NCBI RefSeq assembly: GCF_000265205.3
Contig: NC_018000.1
Span: 992,001 to 1,056,000, forward strand
Reading direction: 5' to 3'
DNA length: 64,000 nucleotides
Source of the DNA: Sinorhizobium fredii USDA 257
Lineage (GTDB): Bacteria; Pseudomonadota; Alphaproteobacteria; Rhizobiales; Rhizobiaceae
Shown: positions 45,701 to 53,704 of the stretch, piece by piece
Numbering within the stretch: position 1 is the stretch's first letter
Layout of the letters: every line of letters begins with the position of its first letter
The notes under the pieces: generated by a model
Told to the model about the DNA's origin: nothing
The model's database searches: none
What the model saw: only the letters and a program-made list of their open reading frames with translations
Translations under genes and position numbers: made by a program

Positions 45701-48196
45701 GGAAAACTCAGGCTTGATGCCGATCATCGGACCAAGCGGCTTCACCGGCAGCGTCAAGGCGCGCTCGACGGCCCGCCCGCCAGATTCGCGCATGCGCACC
45801 GTAACCGTGGCGTTGAGCAGTTGCGTCGTCGCGGGCACCTCGCCGAGATCGACTGCAAACACGGACTTCCCGTCCTGGTCGAGCGGCTCGAGGCCTTCGA
45901 GCGGCACGCGGGTATCCTCGCTTGCCTCCTCATCGGCGAGGCCGAAGAGATAGCCCCTGAAGGCTTCTTTCTCGCGGGTCGGCTTGACCGCCACCTCGCC
46001 TTCGAGCGTCAGGCCGGCGGCCGGCGCGCCATAGAGGAAGCGGCCGTCGACGGCAACGTCAACCGGGGTGCCGACCTCGAGCTCTTTCGCTTCGCTGGTC
46101 AGGTCGAACTCCGTGCGATCCGGCACGAAGTCATCGATGAGAAACTGCTTCTCCCCGATCGCCGAGCCCTTCGGATCGGTGAAGATCTGCATCGTCCAGG
46201 TGCCGCGCATGGCATTTTCGGGAACGGGCAGATCGAGTGTGTGGCCGCCGAGCTTGCCGCCATTGCTGACAAGTCGTCGATCCTCGACGCCGTCGGGGCG
46301 CAGGAACACGAAGGTGAGCGGCAGGTTCTCGATCGCCTGGCCGTTCACGTCTCGTGCAATGGCTGCGGCATGCACGGTCTCGCCGGCGCGGTAGATGCCG
46401 CGCTCGGTCCAGGCATAGATGTCGATCGCGCCGGGCGCCGCGCGGCCGGTGACGCCGCGGTCCGAGAGATCGAAGCCGGCGCGCGTCAGGTCGAGGAAGA
46501 CGTAGTCGTCCTCGCCGCGCCGCGCCGTGATGACGGCCGGTGTCATGCTCGCCGTGCCGCGGATCAGACCGGCAGCGAAGGTCGCACGGCCCTCTGCGTC
46601 GGTCGTGGCGGTACCGAGCACCTCATTGTTCTTCGCCACCAGCTGCAGTTCAACATCGGCGAGCGGCTTGGCGCTGGCCAGCGAACGCGCAAAGACGGCG
46701 AGGCCATCCGTCCCGGCATAGGTCGAAATGCCGATATCTGAGACGACGAACCATTGCGTGGCGCGCGCATCCCACTCCTGGCTGAGGGCGGTGGCGGAAG
46801 CGGCCGTCAGCACATAGACGCCGGGTTTGCGCTTCGGCAGCGCCTCGTCGACCGGGAAGCTCGTCACCACTTCCTTGTTGAGCTCGGTCTTGATGTCGAT
46901 GCTGCCTTGCCAGACGAGCTCGCCGCTCTCGTCTTCGATACGCTGTGCGCTATAGCCGTCGACCTGGGTGAGGAATTGCGAGCTCGTAAGCAACGATGAG
47001 ATGCTGCGATCGCCGATGCGATAGAGCTTGAGGTTGGCGCTTTCCGTATTGACCGAGACGATCGGGATGCCGCGCCGTGCCGTCGACGGCAGCACGAAAC
47101 TATCACCGGTGAAGCGCACCATCGGCGCGCGATCCTTGACATAGATATCCAGGCTGACCGGGGTTTCGATGACTTCGTCGACGGAGGAGGGCAGTCCCTG
47201 CCTCAGCACCAGCTTGTAACGCTTGCCGTGCGCCAGCCCTTCGACGCAGATCTCGCTGCCCTTGGCCTCGACCGCATTCGGAGCGACGCCGTCGAGCGTC
47301 ACGAAGGAGGCATAATCGGGGCCGTTCTTCAGGAGCTGCTCCGAGAACTGTACGCAGGCGCGCGGGCTCGCGCCATCGGCATCGATCGTGTGGCCGGTGA
47401 CGCGGAAACCCTGTCGTGCCTTGAGGTCGAGATAGGCCGTCTCGACAGTCTTTGCCTGCACGAGCTCGAGACTTGCCTTGTAGGCCTGGAGCGCGGCTCG
47501 ATAGTTCTGCAAGTTATCGAGCGCCTGGGCGAGGATGGCGAGCGCATCGGCGCGGCTCTGCGTGGTCCTCGTCAGCTGATAGCCGTGGAGCGCGGCAAGG
47601 GCCGCCTCGCTCGCCAGATCCGTGCCGCTGCTGAACCGGTTTGCCGTTCTTGCCGTCTCCAGCCACAGGTCCCCGTCCTCCGGGGTGATCGCCAGCGCGC
47701 CGCGGAACGCCTTGAGCGCCGACACGAAGTTGCCAGCCGCCAGCTCACGACGTGCTGTTTCGATCAATCCGTTGACGCCGAAGCCTATTTGATCGTCGGC
47801 CAAGGCGAGGCCGGCCTTGACGTCGCGGGCCTGCTGCAGGAGATCGTCCGAGACGAAGGACAGGCGGGGAGGTGCGCCGAGATCCGGCTCGCCCGTGATG
47901 GTCTCGACGACTTTGCCGGCGATCGCGCCCTTGAACGTGTTCAGCTGGTTGAAATCAGACTTGAGGAAACACCACTTCACCTTTGGATTGTAGGTGAAGG
48001 CCTTGCAGGCACGGTCGGAAATGCAGGTGCTCTGGCACTCGTCCAGCGAGACATCTTGCTCGGTGCGCAGGTCGAAGCCGAAATAATCGGCATCGCTGGT
48101 GATCTCGATCTTGCGATCGGCTTCGGCCGCTGCAGCCGGTGTGCCAAGGGAAAAAAGCGTGAAGAGAAGGGTGGTAAGGCCGAGAAACGCGCGCAT
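42746..48196 (-). CDS. yfaS: Bacterial alpha-2-macroglobulin with N-terminal PAN/Apple domain
   Basis: An 1816-aa periplasmic or surface protein. A signal peptide (MRAFLGLTTLLFTLFSLGTP, cleavage near AAAA) is followed by a PAN/Apple-type domain at about 25-110 (VSLDECQSTCISDRACKAFTYNP). MG domains and an alpha-2-macroglobulin core follow. The thioester motif is intact at Cys1368-Ala-Glu-Gln1371 (YPYGCAEQTTSRAL), within the TED region, and the C-terminal receptor-like domain is complete. It would trap proteases covalently. I use ATG 48196 with GGGAGGA upstream. Pairing with pbpC is the known yfaS-pbpC arrangement. No lipobox Cys is visible, so it may be soluble in the periplasm. Confidence 0.95.
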   Translation of the reverse strand: MRAFLGLTTLLFTLFSLGTPAAAAEADRKIEITSDADYFGFDLRTEQDVSLDECQSTCISDRACKAFTYNPKVKWCFLKSDFNQLNTFKGAIAGKVVETITGEPDLGAPPRLSFVSDDLLQQARDVKAGLALADDQIGFGVNGLIETARRELAAGNFVSALKAFRGALAITPEDGDLWLETARTANRFSSGTDLASEAALAALHGYQLTRTTQSRADALAILAQALDNLQNYRAALQAYKASLELVQAKTVETAYLDLKARQGFRVTGHTIDADGASPRACVQFSEQLLKNGPDYASFVTLDGVAPNAVEAKGSEICVEGLAHGKRYKLVLRQGLPSSVDEVIETPVSLDIYVKDRAPMVRFTGDSFVLPSTARRGIPIVSVNTESANLKLYRIGDRSISSLLTSSQFLTQVDGYSAQRIEDESGELVWQGSIDIKTELNKEVVTSFPVDEALPKRKPGVYVLTAASATALSQEWDARATQWFVVSDIGISTYAGTDGLAVFARSLASAKPLADVELQLVAKNNEVLGTATTDAEGRATFAAGLIRGTASMTPAVITARRGEDDYVFLDLTRAGFDLSDRGVTGRAAPGAIDIYAWTERGIYRAGETVHAAAIARDVNGQAIENLPLTFVFLRPDGVEDRRLVSNGGKLGGHTLDLPVPENAMRGTWTMQIFTDPKGSAIGEKQFLIDDFVPDRTEFDLTSEAKELEVGTPVDVAVDGRFLYGAPAAGLTLEGEVAVKPTREKEAFRGYLFGLADEEASEDTRVPLEGLEPLDQDGKSVFAVDLGEVPATTQLLNATVTVRMRESGGRAVERALTLPVKPLGPMIGIKPEFSGDLAENSVGKFHVIAVDANGSKVAMPGLLWKLISVERNYQWYRDGSAWKYEPVISTKQVANGTVDVTEDGAAIAVPVGWGRYRLEIETAAADGPTSSVEFDAGWYVEATSTESPDGLEIALDKENYTVGETAKLKVSPRFAGELLVTVGTENLIATKTATIAETGGEVELPVTADWGAGAYVTATLYRPGDAQESRMPMRAIGLKWLAVDPADRKLAVSLDAPDKTQPRQPLEVNLQVRGAGANEDAYVTVAAVDVGILNLTRYEAPDPDGWYFGQRRLGLEIRDLYGRLIDGSLGATGRLRTGGDGGQMPLQGNPPTEELVAFFSGPVKLDAEGTANVRFDIPQFNGTARVMAVAWTKAGVGHAVKDVVIRDPIVVTASLPKFLAPGDRAELRLDIANTDGPAGDYQLQVTTNGPATVEQTGPSQTVQLEAGGKSAVTLPLTGQYSGSGLVTVTLSNAAGLSLEQALHVPVRPAALLITQRQVVNIAAGSSLTVDNQLLADSLLQGASVSVSVTRSAAFDIPALLMTLDRYPYGCAEQTTSRALPLLYLSELSKQSGLAEDGEVAKRVQEAIYRVLSYQSSSGSFGLWSPGSGDLWLDAYVTDFLTRAREQKFDVPEQAMVQALENLQNALSYEVNVKDQGNQIAYALYVLARNRKAAISDLRYYADTLLGDFPTPLAKAHIAAALALYGDAGRSQDIFAAAVNMSTGLVNVSLARSDYGSSLRDDAAVLALAAESRPVPPMIPELSRVVAREWEQAKYTSTQEQVWMLLAARAVQGGDDDMRLEVNGAQRTGSYAARITGDALIEHPVVIRNNGADAVSAVVTTVAAPAQPLSAGGDGFVIERTYYTLDGGEANVSQARQNERYVVVLKVTESNDWPSRVLISDLLPAGFEIDNPSLVDSAQLSNFEWIGEVQAAHTEFRSDRFVAAFDRSTGDNREITLAYVVRAVTPGTYDHPAASVEDMYRPQFSARTATGRMEVLAAP

Positions 48197-48340
48197 CGAC
48201 AAAGTCCTCCCAACGCTGCCCGCTTCGATGGAGCACCACTCTTTCAACCTTCGCAGAGCAATGTCAACTGAGCATTGAGCAGAAGGATGCGGCACCAGCC
48301 GCACTCAGTTCTGCAACCGGAGGGAATCGTCGTCAGAGGT

Positions 48341-49078
48341 TCAGGCTGACGTTGGAGCGAACGCTTTCATAAGGCCCGTGTAGGCTTTCGGAAGTGGCGC
48401 GGCATAGGACCCGTGCTTGCTGGTTCTCAACCCTTGCGCGACCAGTGCTTCGGCCTGCTTCACCGCCGCCGAGACGCCGTCGATCACCGGCAAGCCATAC
48501 TCACGTTGCAGCGACTTAGCGAGATCGGCCATGCCGGCGCAGCCGAGTACGATCGCCTCGGCGCCATCTTCGTCGAGCGCCCTTTCGATCTGGCGTTTGA
48601 GCTTGTTGAGGGCGCCGGACGCCTTGTCTTCGAGTTCGAGGACCGGAATATCGGCGGCACGGACCATCGCGCGGCCGCCCATGCCGTAGTGACGCACCAG
48701 ATTCTCGATAAGGACGCGGGAGCGCCCGAGGGTGGTGACGACGGTGAAGCGCTGGGCGAGGAGGGCGGCGGTCATCACCGCGGATTCGCAAAGGCCGACC
48801 ACGGGGATGTGGGCGAGCGCCCGGGCCGCTTCCAAGCCCGTATCGTCGAAGCAGGCGATGATCGCGGCGTCCGCTCCCGCCGCTTCTCCCTCGCGGATTT
48901 CCATGAGCAGACCGGGCACGGCGATCGCCCCGTCAAAGTACCCCTCGATCGACGCCGGTCCGGCCGTCGACGTGGCAGCGATGATTTCGGTGCCGGGCCC
49001 GGCGACCGCTCGTGCGGCTGCCGCTGCCTTCTCGGTCATCGAGTCGGTGGAGTTCGGATTGACGATCAGAATGCGCAT
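48341..49078 (-). CDS. Asp/Glu/hydantoin racemase family protein (hydantoin or allantoin racemase)
   Basis: A 245-aa racemase with the two family cysteines, Cys in AIIACFDDTGLEAAR (about residue 75) and Cys in IVLGCAGMADLAK (about residue 180). It starts MRILIVNPNSTDSMTEKAA. Members interconvert hydantoin or allantoin enantiomers. Here the purine route upstream in the window makes (S)-allantoin, so an allantoin racemase (HpxA-like) role is plausible, but hydantoin racemase is equally possible from sequence alone. It lies 4 bases after the permease gene 49083-49904 and so is the last gene of the transporter operon. Confidence 0.85.
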   Translation of the reverse strand: MRILIVNPNSTDSMTEKAAAAARAVAGPGTEIIAATSTAGPASIEGYFDGAIAVPGLLMEIREGEAAGADAAIIACFDDTGLEAARALAHIPVVGLCESAVMTAALLAQRFTVVTTLGRSRVLIENLVRHYGMGGRAMVRAADIPVLELEDKASGALNKLKRQIERALDEDGAEAIVLGCAGMADLAKSLQREYGLPVIDGVSAAVKQAEALVAQGLRTSKHGSYAAPLPKAYTGLMKAFAPTSA

Positions 49079-49082
49079 GTTG

Positions 49083-49904
49083 TCACCTTATCCTTGCCTG
49101 GCGGCGCCTGAGTACGAGGATGATGGCGAGCGCCACGAGGATGACGGTGAAGGAGAAGAGCGTCGTCACCGTGCCGAGTGCATAGAGCACCGGCGTCGTG
49201 ACGTTGGTGGTCATACCGTAGATTTCCAGCGGCAGCGTGTTGTAGGTGCCGGAGGTCATCAGCGTGCGGGCGAACTCGTCATAGGAGAGTGTGAAACCGA
49301 AAAGGCCGCCTCCGATCAGGCTCGGCGCGATCATCGGCAGGACGACATGGCGGAAGGTCTGCCAGGAGGTGGCGCCGAGATCGCGTGCGGCCTCCTCATA
49401 GGCGGGCGAGAAGCGATTGAAGACCGCGAACATGATGAGCACGCCGAAGGGCAGCGTCCAGGTGAGGTGCGCGCCGAAACCGGAGGAATACCAGGCGGGC
49501 TTCAGCCCGAATTGCTGGAAGACGACGCCAATGCCGAGCGAGATGATGATCGAGGGGACCACGAGGCTTGCGACGGTGATGTAGAAAAGCGCCGTCGAGC
49601 CGCGGAAACGATGCCGGAAGGCAAGGCCTGCCAGAAGCGCGACGACGACGTTCACCACCATCACCATCAGCCCGAGCGTGAAGGAGCGGCGGAACGAGGC
49701 GCCGAAATCGCCGACCGCCTGCTTCTCGAAGAGATTGTAGAACCAGTGCAGCGAAACGCCGTTCAGCGGGAAGGTGAGGCCGCCGTCCGGCCCCTGTAAG
49801 GAAAGGATCAGGACGGCCGACAGCGGCCCGTAAAGAAACAGCACGAACAGCGCGAAGAAGGCTGCGAGCACGTAGAATTCCTTGCCGCGACTTTCGTGGT
49901 TCAT
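49083..49904 (-). CDS. ABC transporter permease, PotC type
   Basis: A 273-aa permease of the spermidine/putrescine family, with six spans, starting MNHESRGKEFYVLAAFFALF and carrying the EAA-loop sequence SPAYEEAARDLGATSWQTFRHVVLP for coupling to the ATPase. It is directly after the PotB-type gene, with one intervening base. Substrate is not determinable from sequence; the next gene, a hydantoin/allantoin-type racemase, suggests a ring-opened or cyclic ureide rather than a polyamine. Confidence 0.92.
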   Translation of the reverse strand: MNHESRGKEFYVLAAFFALFVLFLYGPLSAVLILSLQGPDGGLTFPLNGVSLHWFYNLFEKQAVGDFGASFRRSFTLGLMVMVVNVVVALLAGLAFRHRFRGSTALFYITVASLVVPSIIISLGIGVVFQQFGLKPAWYSSGFGAHLTWTLPFGVLIMFAVFNRFSPAYEEAARDLGATSWQTFRHVVLPMIAPSLIGGGLFGFTLSYDEFARTLMTSGTYNTLPLEIYGMTTNVTTPVLYALGTVTTLFSFTVILVALAIILVLRRRQARIR

Positions 49905-49905
49905 G

Positions 49906-50814
49906 TCAGAGCTCCTTACGGATATCGACGACCCGGAGGATCGCCGCGACCATCAGCAGCACCACGATGAGCAGTACGACCGCGTTGGCGGCCGCGGCCG
50001 GGTACTGCAGCAGCGACATCTGGTTCTTCATCAACAGCGCGACGGAGGCGCTCTGCCCGCCGGACATCACTTGAACGGTCGAGAAATCGGCCATGACCAG
50101 CGTCACGACGAAGATCGAGCCGATCGCCATCCCCGGCTTTGCGAGCGGCAGCACGACATTCCAGAGCACCTGCCAGCCGCTCGCGCCGCAATCGCGCGCC
50201 GCCTCGATCAGTGCGTGGTCGATGCGCATCAGCGTATTGAAGATCGGCGTCACCATGAAAAGCGTATTGAGATGTACCAAAGCGAGCACGACGGCGAAAT
50301 CGGAATAGAGCAGCCACTCGATCGGCTGAGGAATGATGCCGAGTTCGATCAAGGTGGAGTTGACGAGGCCGTTGCGGCCGAGCACCGGAATCCAGGAAAT
50401 CATCCGGATGATGTTCGAGGTGAGGAACGGCACGGTACAGATGAGGAAGAGCACCATCTGCATCGTCGTCGTGCGGATGTGGAAGGCCAGGAAATAGGCG
50501 ACCCAGAAGCCAATGAAGAGCGTCAGCGCCCAGGTGAGCACGGTGAATTTCAGCGTGTTGAGATAGGTCTTCCAAGTAACCCAGGAGCCGAGCGTATCGG
50601 CATAGTTCATCGTCAGGAAGTCGGGGTAGAGGCCCGCGAAATCGTAGTCCCAGAAGCTGACGACGATGATGGTTAGGATCGGCAGGATGAAGAAGAAGCC
50701 GAGGATCAAGACGAGGGGCGTGGCCTGGAGGTAGGCGATCAGCCGCCGCGGCGTGGCGAGGGAGCACGACGCCTTGCGCGCTTTGATCTCTCCTGAGGTT
50801 GCGACTGCCGTCAT
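49906..50814 (-). CDS. ABC transporter permease, PotB type
   Basis: A 302-aa permease with six spans. N-terminal LQATPLVLILGFFFILPILT and the EAA loop DHALIEAARDCGASGWQVLWNVVLP are typical. It follows the binding-protein gene after a 167-base gap that contains a dispersed repeat and precedes the PotC-type gene. Length is normal. Confidence 0.92.
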   Translation of the reverse strand: MTAVATSGEIKARKASCSLATPRRLIAYLQATPLVLILGFFFILPILTIIVVSFWDYDFAGLYPDFLTMNYADTLGSWVTWKTYLNTLKFTVLTWALTLFIGFWVAYFLAFHIRTTTMQMVLFLICTVPFLTSNIIRMISWIPVLGRNGLVNSTLIELGIIPQPIEWLLYSDFAVVLALVHLNTLFMVTPIFNTLMRIDHALIEAARDCGASGWQVLWNVVLPLAKPGMAIGSIFVVTLVMADFSTVQVMSGGQSASVALLMKNQMSLLQYPAAAANAVVLLIVVLLMVAAILRVVDIRKEL

Positions 50815-50849
50815 TGTCTGTCCTTGCGAATTTCTGACGTCCGAGGCTG

Positions 50850-50959
50850 CCCCTCATCCGCCTGCCGGCACCTTCTCCCCGCACGCAGGGAGAAGGGAAC
50901 TTGCCGCGACGTCTCCGTCCCCTCTCCCCGCATGCGGGGAGAGGGCTAGGGTGAGGGGC
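50850..50959. repeat. Dispersed intergenic repeat with internal palindromes
   Basis: Between the binding protein and the PotB-type permease genes. The ends GCCCCTCATC and GGTGAGGGGC are inverse; inside are the palindromes TTCTCCCCGC-N-GAGAA (imperfect) and CCTCTCCCCGC-AT-GCGGGGAGAGG (perfect). Elements with CTAGGGTGAGGGG ends are common in rhizobial genomes. Its effect may be to lower expression of the permeases relative to the binding protein by stabilising the upstream mRNA. Confidence 0.7.
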
Positions 50960-50981
50960 ATTCGCCTCCGATGAGCTTCCC

Positions 50982-52280
50982 TTAAGCCGCGATGAACTCG
51001 TTCCAGCGGCGGACCATGTAGCGGTCCTCGTCCATGACCGAGTTCCAGCAGGCCACTTTGCCCATGCGCTCCTCGAACGAGCCGCCGTCGCGGACCGCAC
51101 CGGCCTTTTCCATGACCTTTCCCTCGGGAGAGAGGATGTCACCCTTGGCCGGCTTGCCCTCGACCCAGAAACCCCATTCGTCTTCGGACATGTGGGTCTT
51201 CGCGGTCTCCATGGCTGCCGAGTAGTAGCCCTGGCGGTTGAGATAGGCGCCGACCCAGCCGGAGAGATACCAGTTGATATATTCATAGGCCGCGTCGAGC
51301 TGCGCCCCCTGGAGATGCGCGGCGAGGCCGAGGCCCCCGCCCCAGGCGCGATAGCCCTCCTTCAGCGGCTGGTACTTGCAGGCGATACCCTTGGAGCGCA
51401 CGGCGGCGACGGCCGGCGACCACATGGACTGGATGACCACCTCGCCGGAGGCCATGAGGTTGACGCTCTCGTCGAAGGACTTCCAGAAGGCGCGGAACTG
51501 GCCGTCCTGCTTGGCCTTGATGAGGAAATCGATCGTCTGGTCGATCTCGTCCGTCGTCATGTTGCCCTTGTCGGCATATTTGATGTTGCCAAGGGCTTCC
51601 ATGATCATCGCCGCATCCATGATGCCGATCGACGGAATGTTGAGGATCGCCGTCTTGCCCTTGAAGGCCGGGTCCATGATGTCGGCCCAGGTGGTGATTT
51701 CGCGGCCGACGAGGTCGGGGCGAATGCCGAGCGTGTCGGCATTGTAGATCGTCGGGATGAGCGTCATCCACTGCGTCGGCTCCTTGGCGAAGCTCTTGGA
51801 GCCTTGCGCATCGACGAAGCCGACGGTGTGCGGCGCCGTCCCCTGAGCGACCACGCTGTCGGGCTTCAGCTTGCCGTCGACGAAAAGCGGCACGATCTTG
51901 TCGTAATACTTGATCTTCGAAACATCCATCGGCTGCATGACACCGGTCGGGAAGACCTTCTTGGCGATCCAGTATTCGATGTCGGCGATGTCGTAGGAAT
52001 CCGGCTGGGTGACGGCGCGCTGGGCGGCGGCATCGGAGTCCGTTGCGGTCATCTCCAGCGTGATGCCGAGGTCTTCCTTGCACTTCTCGGCGATCGCATT
52101 GATGTTCGAAACGCCGGTGCCGAATTGGCGCAGCGTGATCGGATTCTGTGCCCAGATCGTCGGGAAGCCGGTGATCGCGCCGGAGCCGACAACGGCGCCC
52201 ACGGCGGCCGCGCCGGTCTTCAGCAAGGCGCGGCGCGAGATGCCCTTTGCGGGCTTAGCAGTCTTTGTTTCACTGGTCAT
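50982..52280 (-). CDS. ABC transporter periplasmic binding protein, PotD/PotF type, Tat-exported
   Basis: A 432-aa binding protein with a twin-arginine signal (GISRRALLKTGAAAVGAVV), so it is exported folded through Tat. The mature part begins near QNPITLRQFGTGVSN and shows the extracellular solute-binding pattern (AFWKSFDESVNLMASGEVV, AWGGGLGLAAHLQGAQ). The ligand of this subgroup is uncertain; polyamines and other small cations are known for relatives. First transporter gene after the ATPase gene on this strand. Length is somewhat longer than typical PotD (about 350-370 aa). Confidence 0.9.
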   Translation of the reverse strand: MTSETKTAKPAKGISRRALLKTGAAAVGAVVGSGAITGFPTIWAQNPITLRQFGTGVSNINAIAEKCKEDLGITLEMTATDSDAAAQRAVTQPDSYDIADIEYWIAKKVFPTGVMQPMDVSKIKYYDKIVPLFVDGKLKPDSVVAQGTAPHTVGFVDAQGSKSFAKEPTQWMTLIPTIYNADTLGIRPDLVGREITTWADIMDPAFKGKTAILNIPSIGIMDAAMIMEALGNIKYADKGNMTTDEIDQTIDFLIKAKQDGQFRAFWKSFDESVNLMASGEVVIQSMWSPAVAAVRSKGIACKYQPLKEGYRAWGGGLGLAAHLQGAQLDAAYEYINWYLSGWVGAYLNRQGYYSAAMETAKTHMSEDEWGFWVEGKPAKGDILSPEGKVMEKAGAVRDGGSFEERMGKVACWNSVMDEDRYMVRRWNEFIAA

Positions 52281-52358
52281 GCTGTCGTTCCCCTTTTTGG
52301 TGATGCTTGATTGACGGTTCGTGCAGGAGCGGGCGGATGAATACTTCTTCTGGCCCGT

Positions 52359-53446
52359 TCAGGCTGAGAGGCGGCCGAGGGGGATCACGTCCTCCAGGGC
52401 CCAACTCAGCCACACCGCGTCGCCGGTCGATACGGGCTCCTTGAAGTAATCGGCGTCGGAGATGTTCACCGTGAAGTCGTCGCTGCCGGCGCCGATGACG
52501 GTGATCTTCACCGAGGCGCCGCGATATTCCACATTCGAGACAAGCCCATGGAAGCCAAGCGATTTGTCTGATGGCGGCTCGAGCCGCACCCGGTCGGTGC
52601 GGATGCCGATCTCGATCGGCTGCCCGACCTCCTGGACGATGTCGCGGACCGAGAATGTTTGGCCTTCCGGCACCGTCAGCGTGACGACACCGTCGTCGAC
52701 CGATGTTACGCGGCCGGAAAGCACGTTATGGTCGCCCATGAAGCGGGCGACAAAGGCGGTCGCCGGTTTCTCGAAGACGGTGCGGGGCCTGCCGCCTGCT
52801 CGATGCGGCCGTTGTTCATGATGACGATCAGGTCGGCGAGCGCCATTGCCTCTTCCTGGCTGTGCGTCACATGGACGAAGGTGATGCCGAGCGTCTTCTG
52901 CAGCTTCTTGAGTTCGGCGCGCATGCGGATCTTCAGAAACGGATCGAGAGCGGAAAGCGGTTCGTCGAGCAGCAGCGCCTCCGGGCCGGTGATCAGCGCC
53001 CGGGCAAGCGCCACGCGCTGCTGTTGGCCGCCGGAAAGCTGGGCCGGCCGGCGTGTCGCATAGGCCTCCATCTGCATGAGCTTCAGCATTTCCAGCGCCT
53101 TGGCGCGGCGTTCGTCCTTGTCGATGCCCTTCATCTTCAGGCTGAAAGCAACGTTTTCGACGAGGTCGAGATGGGGAAACAGCGCATAGGACTGGAACAT
53201 CATCGCTGTGCCGCGCTTTGCTGGCGGTAAGTCGGTGACCACGATGCTGCCGAGGCGGATATCGCCGGAGGAGATGCGTTCATGGCCGGCGATCATGCGC
53301 AGCGTCGAGGTCTTGCCGCATCCGGAGGGGCCGAGCAGGCAGCAGTAGCTGCCCGCCGGAATCTTCAGGCTGATGGCATGGACAGCGGTCGTCGCGCCAT
53401 AGACCTTGGAAACGGAAGCGATATCGATCTCTGCTGCTTTGGACAT
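52359..53446 (-). pseudogene. potA: ABC transporter ATP-binding protein (PotA type), frameshifted
   Basis: Residues 1 to about 220 read normally from MSKAAEIDIASVSKVYG with Walker A GPSGCGKTS, signature QLSGGQQQRVALARAL and Walker B ALLLDEPLSALDP. After NGRIEQAAGP the frame is lost, and the TOBE-like C-terminal part resumes in another frame at RTVFEKPATAFVARFMGDHN and continues to 52359. Adding one C to the four-C tract (complement of 52784-52787) restores a 362-aa protein, the usual PotA length. Either a real inactivation or an indel error. As written, the product lacks the regulatory C-terminal domain, so the transporter should be impaired. Confidence 0.88.
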
Positions 53447-53604
53447 GCCCGCTTTCTCCTTGCAGCTGAGATGAAGCATCAAGCGTGCCAGTTTGCTAAA
53501 GGCCTGAATCCGCGGCTATGTTTTCGTACGTCGCCAAACTGGGCAGCCGGCGGGCCATGTTGGATGCACATTTTGTAGGCGTTCGTGCTCAAAGATTGCC
53601 TATT

Positions 53605-53616
53605 ATTGTATACAAT
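53605..53616. promoter_or_regulatory. Palindromic operator candidate for the GntR regulator
   Basis: ATTGTATACAAT is a perfect 12-bp palindrome in the gap between the divergent ATPase and GntR genes. FCD-type GntR regulators bind short palindromes of this TTGTATACAA style, so it probably controls one or both directions. Confidence 0.55.
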
Positions 53617-53704
53617 ATTGAGCTTTGATTGAGGGCAAAAAGCGGGTAACTTCCGCTGCACCCACTGTACCCACTGTAACGGCATCGTTCGGATTCCCTG
53701 CCTC

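Noticed and set aside
42833..46741. 1302-codon plus-strand frame opposite the alpha-2-macroglobulin gene
   Set aside because: A shadow of the GC-rich third-position pattern. No domain, no ribosome site, and the other strand encodes an intact known protein.
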